This document shows positions 52,885-63,680 of a DNA stretch of 64,000 bases, piece by piece. Position 1 is the first letter of the stretch. Every line of letters begins with the position of its first letter. The notes under the pieces are model-generated. The model did no database searches. It saw only the letters and a program-made list of their open reading frames with translations, and was not told the origin of the DNA. This DNA is from Plasmodium brasilianum. Lineage: Eukaryota > Apicomplexa > Aconoidasida > Haemosporida > Plasmodiidae. Both the position numbers and the translations under genes were made by a program. Where the stretch lies: assembly GCF_023973825.1 (NCBI RefSeq), contig NC_090115.1, positions 1,054,001 to 1,118,000 on the forward strand, given 5' to 3'.

Positions 52885-53395
52885 GAATGTTTTAATTAAT
52901 GTACAAATGTTTTATATATTGTACATATATGGCACGTGTTAGATTATAATTTGTGTAATAAAAAAAAATTTTGTTCTTTTTTTTTTTTCCTACACTATGA
53001 ATACCATTACATAGTATGAAGTAATTTATCGTTTTTTTAATTATTAAAAAATGTTTAAAATGTATATAATATACAAATATCTAAGATTATTATTAGGATT
53101 ATTAGCAAGAATTTAATAAATATATTTATTATATAGGCTAATATGCCTATTCTCACTGTATATTTTTTATAATTATAAAAAATAACATTTATATCCCTAA
53201 AATTTTATTTTATTTTGTATTTTTTATGAAAAGTATTATTGACAAAAATTTGGGATTGTTCTGTAAATGCACTAGTATATTTATATATATACATATATAT
53301 ATATATTTTTTTTTTGGAACATTTATTAATAAATTAGTTTTACCGAAAATATTTTATCTGTATTTGCTCTTTGTATAAATAACATTATATGATAT
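52885..53395 (+). repeat. Duplicated upstream segment, copy B
   Basis: This aligns in order with 16220-16710: TATATGGCACGTGTTAGATT, GCTAATATGCCTATTCTC, GACAAAAATTTGGGATTGTTC, AACATTTATTAATAAATTAG then TTTTACCG, and TATAAATAACATTA. It lies upstream of the relic at 53616. The two copies are diverged, so the duplication is old. Confidence 0.5.
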
Positions 53396-53615
53396 ATATA
53401 AAAAAAATATATTTAAATTTATCTTTTCCTTTTTTTACATTGTATTTATATTTTATTTATGTAATTTTTTACTTTTTTAAAAAACAAAATTTATTTAAAT
53501 AACATTACAAATAACTATACCCTTTTAACACTAATTTTGTAAGTAAAAGAATTTTATACTTATATAGATATGCTACGAAATTAAATTATTCTAACAAGGG
53601 TCACAAAAGAATAAT

Positions 53616-54450
53616 TTATTTTAGTTAAAACTTTTACATTTATCCTTTTTATTTGCATATGTTCATATTTTTCTAATGCGCTATAATAACATAGTATTAA
53701 TTTTTCTTTTTTTTTATTATGCTTCACTTATGTGTAGATATATGCTTATAATAAAATATTCTCTATGAGTAATTATATTTATCAAATTATAAATAATAAA
53801 AATATTTTATTTTCTTTGTAGATTGACTTTATAAGTTTTTATATAATTAGAAAATTTAAAAACGAACATTATTTACGAATAAATTACTTATTATTATCAG
53901 AATATGAGAAAGATACAAATAATATAGGACTTTATATATGTTATTTATGAATGGATATTATAATTGGGACAATATGGATGGTAATATTATATGACAATAT
54001 AATGGTGAATATTAGTTTACTGATAATTATAATTTATCTGCTGAAGATAAAAAGACAGACAGCAGTTGGTTAAATGTTTATGTAGGTCATTTGAAGTGAT
54101 AAATATATTTTTTTTTTGAAAAATTCTTATGTATGACATTTAGTTCTAAAATTATAATACAGGAAATATAACTTTAGTCCCCAGAAAACAAATTAAAAAT
54201 ATTTAATATGTATGAGTACGTTATTAGCATTTAATTTTATAGTATATATATTACCTTTTTTATAGCATATTTCATTAGGGAACTTGTTATAAATATTTGT
54301 AACAGAAGTAATAGGAATATTGATTAATTCTGAGATGAGAAATATAAATGTATTTTCGTTCGTTACTTTGTTAACTATTTTAATGGATAATTATATAGTA
54401 GTAAAATTCTTAATAATACGTTGATGTAGGAAGAAATGGAATTAAAAAAT
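53616..54450 (+). pseudogene. Relic of a two-exon exported protein gene with fam-like exon 2 start
   Basis: The leader-like exon 1 ends about 53680 (KTFTFILFICICSYFSNA, with CTATAA where GTATAA is expected). Exon 2 follows a good acceptor (TTTTCTTTGTAG, ends 53821). It begins IDFISFYIIRKFKNEHYLRI then NYLLLSEYEKDTNN. The export-like segment sits at the same exon-2 position as in the fam-l/m genes, but residue 23 is Leu instead of Arg. The following body (YYNWDNMDGN, QYNGEY, EDKKTDSSWLNV) does not match fam-l or fam-m. After more stops a membrane region appears (VFSFVTLLTILMDNYIVV). It is a decayed exported gene of another, unnamed family that shares the N-terminal architecture; paralogous to the 17 kb relic. 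Confidence 0.48.
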
Positions 54451-55983
54451 AATTATAACAAATATATTGTTTCTAGAAATAATATTTTTAGGGTGTCTAG
54501 TAATGTTATAAATTATAAATAAAAAAAAAATTTTTATGTAACTAATTTAGTTTTGTACCTTAGTTAATATATAAATATATTTTTATAAATAAATGTAAAG
54601 AAATATATATTATATTATATGAACAGTTCTTGTGTCGGTATATTTGTTTTTGTATTTTAATTTATACTTATAAGGTTATTCAACTACCTAAATGCGCACA
54701 TATATATATGTATATAATATATCTTTTATGATTCATAAAAATGTGAAATTTATATTGCCCAATATTAAGAATATTATGTAAATAATTGAAGAAATTATAT
54801 CTGTAAATCTTAAATATATCTCAGTATTATAAAACATATGTGATAGTTTAATTTAATATGTAAAATTATAATTAATATAACTTAACTAGTAGAAATAAAT
54901 TACATTTTCAATTATTCTTTTGTTTTCTTTCATGTGATTGTAAAAGAATATTTGTATAACTTTTGTAATAAATTTATTATATTTTAGTTCTAATTTTAAT
55001 GCATTACTTTGCTTTTCATTTAGTAAGAAGAGAAACATATGTTTTTCTCGGTTGATATGTATTTTTTATTTAAAAGAAAATGTAACAAAATATTTTTATA
55101 AAAGTTTTATTATGAGAATTGCATGTTCCTTGGCTTATCTGATATAAGAATATTTTTCAAAAATTTTTAGTTTTGTTTTTATTGTACAAGTATGAAATTA
55201 TTAATAGAAATAATATAAATCTGATTTCATGAATGAAATATTAATTTAACATAATGAATTTTATAATTCATAAAGTTTTTTTTTTAAATGAGTGGATTAA
55301 AGATATTTGTTATTTTTCCTTTTATATTACGTAATTTTGGGAGTCAATGCTTCTTGTAAATAAGACTTAAGTATCTTTGATAAAATAAATGGATAAGAAC
55401 AAATTATATTCATTTTTACCTTTGAAATAATTAAAGTATATTATTTTACCAACAGTGTACATATGTTAATACATTTTATATGAATGTACTTTATGCATTC
55501 TTTATTATATTTGTATTATATAAATTTCAAATATATATATTAAGTTAATAATAGAAAATAATAGTCTATAATTTTACAATCTGTTAATTTATGAATAATA
55601 GCATAAATTATATATAACGAAGTACTATATTCTTCAAAAATTAAATTACAAAACAAAAGATTATACTTCATTTATATTGAAACATATACTTTTTTAGTAT
55701 ATTATTTGGCTTTTTATAAATATGTTCTTTTAAAAATATATTATAGCTTATAAAAAATGCATACGTTTGCTAGTAACTGTTGCCGAAAATATAGATAAAA
55801 TAATACAAAAACTATTAAAAAATATTTTTTTCTCTATTATTACTGCTGTTATTTAGGTATAATAATTAATATTATTTTAGAAATAACGTTTTTTTTCGAT
55901 AATATAATTTTCATAAAATTTGTATTATTTATAGGAATACATCCTTGAAATCAGTAATACTTTTTTTTTAAAATATAGAGAAA
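54451..55983. other. AT-rich intergenic region
   Basis: No gene supported. It leads into the upstream element of the next fam-l gene. Confidence 0.55.
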
Positions 55984-56040
55984 TGTATTATCTATATTCT
56001 GTACATTCTAGATTCTATATATAATCAATATTTCGTAATA
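55984..56040 (+). promoter_or_regulatory. Conserved upstream element of fam gene
   Basis: TGTATTATCTATATTCTGTAC, then ATTCTAGATTCTATATATAA, then TCAATATTTCGTAATAT, about 410-355 bp before the ATG at 56395. It matches the elements at 4398 and 41132. Confidence 0.52.
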
Positions 56041-56394
56041 TAAATAAATCATATATTTATTTTGTTATTTTATATTGAAAAGAACTAAAAGTAAAATGTT
56101 TAATTATATTACAAAATAAATAATTTATATATTTTGAAAAATTATTAATGAATTCATTTTGTATTATATTAATTAAATTTATTGCACTATAAAAAATATT
56201 AGAACCAAAAATTTATAATTTATTTTTCTTTCATTCTTTTATAAATAAATTAAAGTTATGTATATTTTAACATATTTTTACGAAAAAAAAATTAAAAAAT
56301 AAAATAAATTATAACAGTATCCTCTATAATTAAAGGAATATTATGTCATAATTATATTCTTGATAAGTATATTGCAGCTTTTAAGATCTATATC

Positions 56395-57408
56395 ATGGAA
56401 CAAAATATTAAGACTACACTTTTTATTAAAATTACTACGTTTATCCTTTTATGTTGGATATGTCATTTTTGTATTTATATAGTATAAAAATATTATTTAG
56501 TGATAGTTATATTATTTTCGATTAATTTTTATTAGTTCTTTATATTTACCATTAGATACTTTATTCTATTATATAACTAATATTTGCATTATTTTATTTA
56601 TTAGAGTACTCTTAAAAAAACTTTGGATGAAAAAAAGAATAATCGTAGTATATTACATGCAAGGACTTATCGCTTACTAGCAATATACAAGAAGGATAAT
56701 GATTCAAGTACTTTATGTTTAAAAGAAGAAATGTCAATTAATGGTATGCATGAAATAAATGATATAACTAATAATGAGAAGGATGATTTGGGGAAAAAAA
56801 AAAGATCAAATGAATGTCCCTCAAAGTGTGCAGGAGGTTATAAAAGACCTACGAAAAATAAATCTTGTACATTTGAAACAAAAAAATATTCTCATACCGA
56901 AAAAAAAATATTCAAAGAACTTGATTATACGGATTTTCTTAAAAATAACAAGGCAATCAGTGATAAGATTTACAACAAAATAATACTTAAAAAATTCGGA
57001 TTGCGAATTTTTTTACCTGTGTTAATCTTCTTGTTTTTATTAATAATATTTATACTAGAAATATCACTGAATTCTGTAAAACCCAAAAGTACTTTATTGT
57101 CTGAATTAGGATTAAACAAGGAATTTTTAAAACTCTTAAGCGAAGGAGAATGGAAATCATTTTTATCAGTTTTGAAAAATTTAGGAGGGTTTTTAAAACA
57201 CAGTGTATCTGATTCTGAGGGCACAGCTACATGTATTATGTGTGATACAGCAAATAGTGTTAGTGATGCATGCATATTAGGACAATTTTTCCGTATTCTA
57301 ATATATTTCGTACCTTTCATTATATTAAGTATTACTGTAATAATAGGAATTATTTATTATCATAAAAAAGTCAACAAATATGAAAAAATTAAATACAGAA
57401 AAAGATAA
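56395..57408 (+). CDS. fam-l type exported protein
   Basis: This two-exon gene encodes 296 aa. Exon 1 is 56395-56481 (MEQNIKTTLFIKITTFILLC), intron 56482-56604 with GTATAA donor, exon 2 56605-57408; phase 0. Residues 52-56 are RLLAI. The fam-l signature is clear: KNKSCTFETKKYSHTEKKIF, DYTDFLKNNKAI. Membrane segments lie at about 163-183 and 257-280. The loop between them carries three cysteines (CIMCDTANSVSDAC) that the other fam-l copies here lack. The tail is YYHKKVNKYEKIKYRKR. It forms a doublet with the fam-m gene 3.5 kb downstream on the same strand. Exported membrane protein of unknown function, by family. Confidence 0.89.
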
Positions 57409-59484
57409 TATGCATATTAGTAAATACGTTTATTTATGTAATGAAGTCATTAATATAAAATTATGTCTGTAATATCTTACTTCATACACTTATTAAGCAT
57501 ACATTTAATTGCTTCTGTAGTAGAATTGAACATATATATGTTGTATTTTAGGTATATAATAGAATAAACATATTTTCTGAAGTTTTTTTTGAATTTGATC
57601 ATTTTAATATTTAGTAATTTTCATTTTAATTTATTGTTTTGGCATAATTAAATATTTTGATTTTGTATATATATTTTTATTTTTAAATTGATATCTATGA
57701 AAAATGGTTGTCTTTGTGTGTTAAAATAAATATACTATATCACAATTCATGTAAATCATTTGAATTGTGATAATACATATTTGATATAAAAGGTTTTTTT
57801 GTGTTCTTTATATCGTTCTAGTTTAAAATGATTATTTTTTCTTGTTATTAAGAAAATGTATAATTAGTTTTAAAATAGCGATAAATAAGTTTTCTTTAGA
57901 ATTTAACATTAGGAGGACAGTATATTTTCTTGTAATGATATATATATTTACTTAAAAAAAAATATTTATTTTTTAATATTTGTTTTTTCAGAAATGTATT
58001 GTGTAGCATAATTTTAGTACAAATATTTTTACAATATTTTTATATTTTTTTATGGTATTCATTTTAGGTCATTAAAATATAATAAAAAAACATAATTATT
58101 AAACAAATATAACTTTACACTCCTTAAGAGTTTATATGTTTCATATCTTTACATTTAAATCAATAGTTAAATTCATTATTTATTATTTTGGTTAATTATT
58201 GTGTTAATTCCATTTTGGAAATTTAAATTAAATTATATTATATTGAAAATTTGTAGGTAAATTAAATATTTATTTTTTTTAATATTCACATGATTAAAAG
58301 AATAATATAATGGATTAAAGTTAAGCATATACTAACAGATAATACACATAAATTTTATTTTCCATTGCTTTTTCATAATATTATCATTTTTAATATTTTC
58401 CTATTCGTATAAAAAGTCCAATTATCATAAAGGGTAATGAAAAGATAATTATTTTTTCTACAACAATGTAATAATTTGTATCTATTCTTTATATATATTT
58501 TCATTTTTTTATATCTATATTTGTATTAAGAGTTAATAAATTTTCAAAGGTGCATAAATATATATAGTATTTATAGTATTTATAGACAATTAATAGTTCA
58601 TTTACATTTATGTAGTCATTATTAATATAAAATAAAATGAAAATTTTGTTCATTATACGTAATATATAAAAAATATTATTTGTTTTACCAAATAGATTAC
58701 AATAAAGCTTGTTTTGTATGTTACACTATTTTTCTTACATTAAGTAAACGAATATAATATCTAAGTATTAGCATGAAAATGTCTTTCTTTTATTTTTATT
58801 TATTAAATTTTATTTTTCATAAATTCAAATTAAAATATTAGTATAATATTAATATATGCTTAATTCTCACAATTACATACACTTAAAAATGTTTCTTTTA
58901 TTCACTAAAATTATCAATGCATATTAATTTTTTTTTTTTTAATATAAAGTATTATTATAATTCGTTAAAATATGTTATTACATGAAAAAAATACGTATAC
59001 GCGTATATGTAAGGAATAATTCTCTCGTAATTTTACGATTTTCTTTTTTTCTAATTGAATTACAATATTCAAAATATAAATAAGGAAAAAAAAAAAAAAA
59101 AATGGATAAATTTAAAAATATTTTATTTACAATTAAACAGTGACTTAATTATAAAAATTATAATTTACAAAAATAAATGCATAATCATAAGAAATTATTT
59201 CTTGGATTTCTTTATGAATATATTTCCTTGTAAATTAGATATTACATTATAAATTATATTTTTTTAATTATATTTAGAATATCAAAAAAACTGCTTATGA
59301 ATAATAGGAGAATAAAGCATGGATTATAATTAACACAACGCAAAATATTTTCTTTATTTGCTATTTCACGCTTTAATAATTAATATTTATTAAGAATAAA
59401 ATATAGTTGTCCTAAAATATGATGCTTGTAAAATTAGTAATAAAAAACAGGATTAATTCCTTAGTAGCTTAATAAGCATTTTAA
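57409..59484. other. AT-rich intergenic region
   Basis: This holds the 3' element at 57766-57870. The frame at 59055-59252 is driven by poly-A and has no family features. Nothing else is supported. Confidence 0.55.
57766..57870 (+). repeat. Conserved 3' flanking element of fam gene
   Basis: ATTGTGATAATACATATTTG, then ATCGTTCTAGTTTAAAATG, then GTTATTAAGAAAATGTA, about 360-460 bp after the fam-l stop. It shares its last 17 nt with the element at 9721. Confidence 0.52.
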
Positions 59485-59570
59485 TATATAGAGGAGCGTA
59501 TTATATATATATATATATATATTCTATACATTCTCTATTGCTTATAAACTGAATATTTCCATATAATAAA
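59485..59570 (+). promoter_or_regulatory. Conserved upstream element of fam gene
   Basis: ATATAGAGGAGCGTATTATA, an (AT)n tract, ATTCTATACATTCTCTATTG, then TATAAACTGAATATTTCCAT, about 375-290 bp before the ATG at 59860. Best match is 41132-41205. Confidence 0.55.
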
Positions 59571-59859
59571 AAATATTTAATAATGCATTAAATAAAAAGT
59601 TGAATTATATATATTGTATATTTATGAATGAATTCAAATTCTTTTATTTTAATGATACAATTTGTTTTTATATAACATTTAGGTAAAAAATATATAATAC
59701 ATTATTATATATCTTTTTATATGTAGTTGTTTAATTGTACATTATAGTTGTATATATTTTATTAATATCTTACTAAAAAGCAAAAAGTATTAATAATAAA
59801 AAATATTATGTTATTATTTATTCATTAGTTTGTATTTTATAATATTATAGATATATAAT

Positions 59860-60742
59860 ATGGAACTAAAAATTAATCCAATCTTATTTATTATAATAAC
59901 TACTTTTACTTTTTTAAAGAGTATTTTATCTTTTAACCATGATGGGGTATGATAATATTAGTTATGTTATTGTATTATACTTAATTTCCGTGTTTTTTTT
60001 TTTATTAATACAGTTTTTTACAATTAAAATATTTGTTAATTTGAATAATAATCTTTTTTTTTAGTTAACGTTTAACAAATTTGTAGGTGAGAATTTTATG
60101 AAGTATAGAATATTAGACAAAAGAAATTATCGATTACTAGCAAAATGTAAAGAGGATAAAGATTCAAATAACATATATTTGAACGAATTTTTTCAAAATA
60201 ATGATAAAAAAGAAAATAAATTTATAACTAATAATAAGAAACGGAATAAAGAAAAAAACACGAAATCCAACAAAAGTTTATTAAATAAAGCTCAGTACTA
60301 TACAGAAGTTATAGATTACAATAATGGAATATTTGATGGAAAACATTTTCACTTTGAAAAAAAATTAATAAGAAAAAAAGATTATGATGCTTTTCTAGAA
60401 AAAAAGAGGAGAATTAGAGATATATCTTTAAAAAAAATAAAATTTAAAAGTTACAGAATTGGAAGTGCCATATTTTTACTTTTCTTCTTGTTGGGAATAG
60501 GTTTACCCATATTACAAGGATTTGAACTATTAAAAAAAGCAGGAGAAGCGATTAAAAAATTACCACATATGGATGATGTGTGGACAGCTATAGAAACATG
60601 TTTAGGTCCGGCAAAATATCATTTTTTTTTAATAGCATTTAGCACAATTATCATTATATTAGTTGTTATACTTGTAATAGTAATTCCTAAAATTTTAAGA
60701 AATAACGAAAAATATAACAGAATTAAAGCGATGTACGAGTAG
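59860..60742 (+). CDS. fam-m type exported protein
   Basis: This two-exon gene encodes 254 aa. Exon 1 is 59860-59946 (MELKINPILFIIITTFTFLK), intron 59947-60064 with GTATGA donor, exon 2 60065-60742; phase 0. Residues 52-56 are RLLAK. The fam-m signature follows: KSLLNKAQYYTEVIDYNNGI, GKHFHFEKKL, DYDAFLEKKRRI. Membrane segments lie at about 161-179 and 216-237, and the end is KILRNNEKYNRIKAMYE. The NRRI of the block reads KRRI here, and the leader lacks the usual tryptophan. It is the partner of the fam-l gene upstream, with a decayed fam-l 2.8 kb downstream. Exported protein of unknown function, by family. Confidence 0.87.
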
Positions 60743-62279
60743 GGTGAATAACAAGAAACATGTTTTTTTATATACGTTATTAATATGAAACGTTATATGT
60801 AATATCTTTAATTTATATACTTAATAAACATATACATTGTTTCTACAATTTTATTAATATACATGTGTTTAGGACGTAATCCTTATAATTAATACTCATA
60901 AATTATGTTCTTTGTCTATTGGTAAATTTGAACGCATTATTCATTGTCATTTTTTATTATAAATTATTGTTGAAACAAAATAAAATAACATCATGTAATA
61001 TATGCATTTCTGTATATAATTAGATTCTTATAAGAAACATATATATATGAGTTAAAATTAATATATATCATCACAATTAATATTATTGTATTGAATTCAT
61101 TTATTAATTTATGTTATAACTGTAATATTTCTGGTTTATATATTTTATCATATTCTAGTATAAAAATTATTTAATATTATAAGATTATTAAGAAAAAGAA
61201 TTATTATTTTTAAATTAAAATTTAACGTGCGTTGTTTTTTACATTATGAAAGTAAGAGATTATATTATACTGTAATTTTTTTTTCTGTTTTTATTTTAAC
61301 TTAAAAATAGTATTTTAAATTTCTTTTTATTTCGTTCATAATTTCTTATTAATATATTAATTGATACTCTTAAAAAATAATATTTTAGATTTTTACAATA
61401 ATTTGTTGTTCTTATATTCATTTTATAATTGTCATTATCTAATTTATATCACATACGTAGTATAAATAATTCAACAGATCATTCTAATTGTATGAGTATT
61501 ATTAAAAAAAAGAATTTTCATTTATTTGTATATATGTTCTTTATCTGTATCGGTAAATTTATTTTTTTGACAAAATATATTTGTAGAAGATAAAATAAAA
61601 CTAATTTATTAGCTCAAAAAATATCACGATAAAAGTTACTAAATAATATATTTTGGTAAAATATATTGTTACACTGCATTAGGTCTAGTTTACATATAAT
61701 AATTTATATATTGTCATTATTATATATATATTATTTGGAATTCTTCTTAATTACGGTAATTGAATAAAACATTCGTATATTAATTTTATTGTGTTCTTAT
61801 TTTTAACATAATAATATATTAATATTTTTTCAAATATATATATGTAGGTAAACATTAAAAACTTTATGAGGATTAATTTTAAAAATCTTCCCTTTAGAAA
61901 TAATGGTACAAATTAAATTAAAAATTAAATTTTTTAAAAATATAAAACAAAAATAAAGAGTAAGCTTTATTTACATTTAAAATATATGTAAGTTATTATA
62001 GATTCAATGATACTTTATAAATTAAACTTCCTATATATATTTTAAACCATATTATAAAGTTCCTGTATATGAGAAAACTAAAAAACGTATTATATTTCAG
62101 AAAAAGCAAAAGTTTTAAAAATTGGATACATTAATTATTGCAATTATTGTACAGTTACAACAATTAATACATTATAAAATAAATAACTCATTTATTCAAA
62201 GTGTAATATTCTAGAATAAGAACTGATAATAGGAAAACATTATTAAAGTTAAAAATTACTATCCTTATATACAAGATAT
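60743..62279. other. AT-rich intergenic region
   Basis: This contains GAGTTAAAATTAATATAT at 61049-61066 (repeated at 63967-63984 after the next copy) and the 3' element at 61120-61200. No gene is supported. Confidence 0.55.
61120..61200 (+). repeat. Conserved 3' flanking element of fam gene
   Basis: ATATTTTATCATATTCTAGTATAAAAATTA followed by ATTATTAAGAAAAAGAA, about 380-460 bp after the fam-m stop; the shared core is TTCTAGT-x-TAAAA. Confidence 0.5.
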
Positions 62280-62340
62280 TGGAATACATATATATTCTAT
62301 ATGTTTAATGCTGTAAATTAAATAAGTATTTCAAAATATT
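62275..62340 (+). promoter_or_regulatory. Conserved upstream element of fam pseudogene
   Basis: TATTGGAATACATATATATTC then TATATGTTTAATGCTGTAAATT, about 430-370 bp before the ATG at 62709. A diverged copy of the shared element. Confidence 0.4.
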
Positions 62341-62708
62341 AATATATCATATATTTTTTTTAACATTAAAAAGTTTATATAAAAAAAACTTTTAATTACT
62401 TGACTATATTAAATAATTAACGTATACATTTTGAATATTTATGAGTGAATTAGAATTATTGTATATGATTTAATGTCATTTTTTAATCATAATGTAAATA
62501 TTAAAAATTTATAATATATTTTTAAAGATGTTTTATTTTGGTCCTCATTATAAAATCTATTTTAGTTATCTATATATTATTATTTACCTAAGAAGAAATA
62601 ATAATTAAAAAGTGAAAAAACACATATAGTACGATTTACGTTGAATGTATAATACTTATTATAAATATAATACATTCTGAATATATTACATCTTTAGAAA
62701 ACTATATA

Positions 62709-63680
62709 ATGGAACACAATATATGGTTTTTATTTTTTAAAATTTCTGTATATATAACTTTTACTTGGATATGTCACTTTTACAATGAGAAGGTGCGAAA
62801 ACTTTATTGGAATATCTTTGTATTATTTATATTATTACTGTTTATTATTATTAATCCTTTTTTTTTTTTTTTTTTGTATAAGTATATTTTTTCATTTAAA
62901 TAAGAACTATTTACATTTTTTTTTCTTTTTAGAATTCTTTAAATAAATATTTAGATAATAAATGTAGTATTGCTAAAAAATTATATACAAAAAATTATCG
63001 ATTATTAGCAAAATATGAGCAGGGTAAGAACTTTTTCATCGTAAATTTTTAATGAAGAAATGCCACATAATGAAATGGCACAAAAAAAGGTATAACTAAT
63101 AATAAAAAAGGGACAAATGGAAAACAAAAACCCTCAAATAGTAGTTCGTTATATATTGAGGAATACGATAGAAATAATGAGAAACGTATATCTGGTATTT
63201 CTAAAGAAAAAAAGCATCCCAGTTTTTAAAAAAAAAATATTTGAAGAACTTGATTATAAAGACTACCTTAAAAACGTCAAGATAAATGATGATAAAAAAT
63301 ATAAATAACTATATCTTAAAAAAAAAAGAATACGAATTGCTTTACTTTTGTTATTTTTCTTGGTATAGATACTACACCTAGTGGATCTTTCATTAGAGAA
63401 AATTACAAAGGGTAGATTATTGGGTTTATTAGGCTTGTTAAACGCCAAAAATGGAACTGTAACTTGAATGTCTACTGTTGACGTAGAGAGGGGTTTGATA
63501 ACGTAGTTCAACATAGGAGAATGCAGTGCATCAAAATCAATAACTCTATCAACTATTTTGTTTTATTGCTTACCTTTATATATATTTGTTGTTATATGTA
63601 TTGTATGGATGGTTTATTACAATAAAAAAGTTATAAAATATGAAAATGTTAAGTTCACAAAAAGAATAAATAAGAAGTAA
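62709..63680 (+). pseudogene. fam-l pseudogene
   Basis: Exon 1 (62709-62792) is intact and encodes MEHNIWFLFFKISVYITF..., one codon shorter than all other copies. The donor GTGCGA and acceptor before 62933 are present. Exon 2 starts NSLNKYLDNK and keeps RLLAKYEQ at the export position. Then stops (first TAA near 63051) and a frameshift break it. The fam-l block is still visible in another frame (KKKIFEELDYKDYLKN), followed by a stop after KKYK. The two membrane regions are interrupted (LLLLFFLV, then LPLYIFVVICIVWMVYY). The end YYNKKVIKYENVKFTKR is recognisable. Usual fam-l length is about 285-296 aa; no full product is possible. The leader has stayed open, so a short secreted peptide could in principle be made, which is speculation. 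Confidence 0.84.

Noticed and set aside
59055..59252. Plus-strand 65-codon frame
   Set aside because: Created by an A-run and AT-rich sequence upstream of the 59860 gene; no family features.
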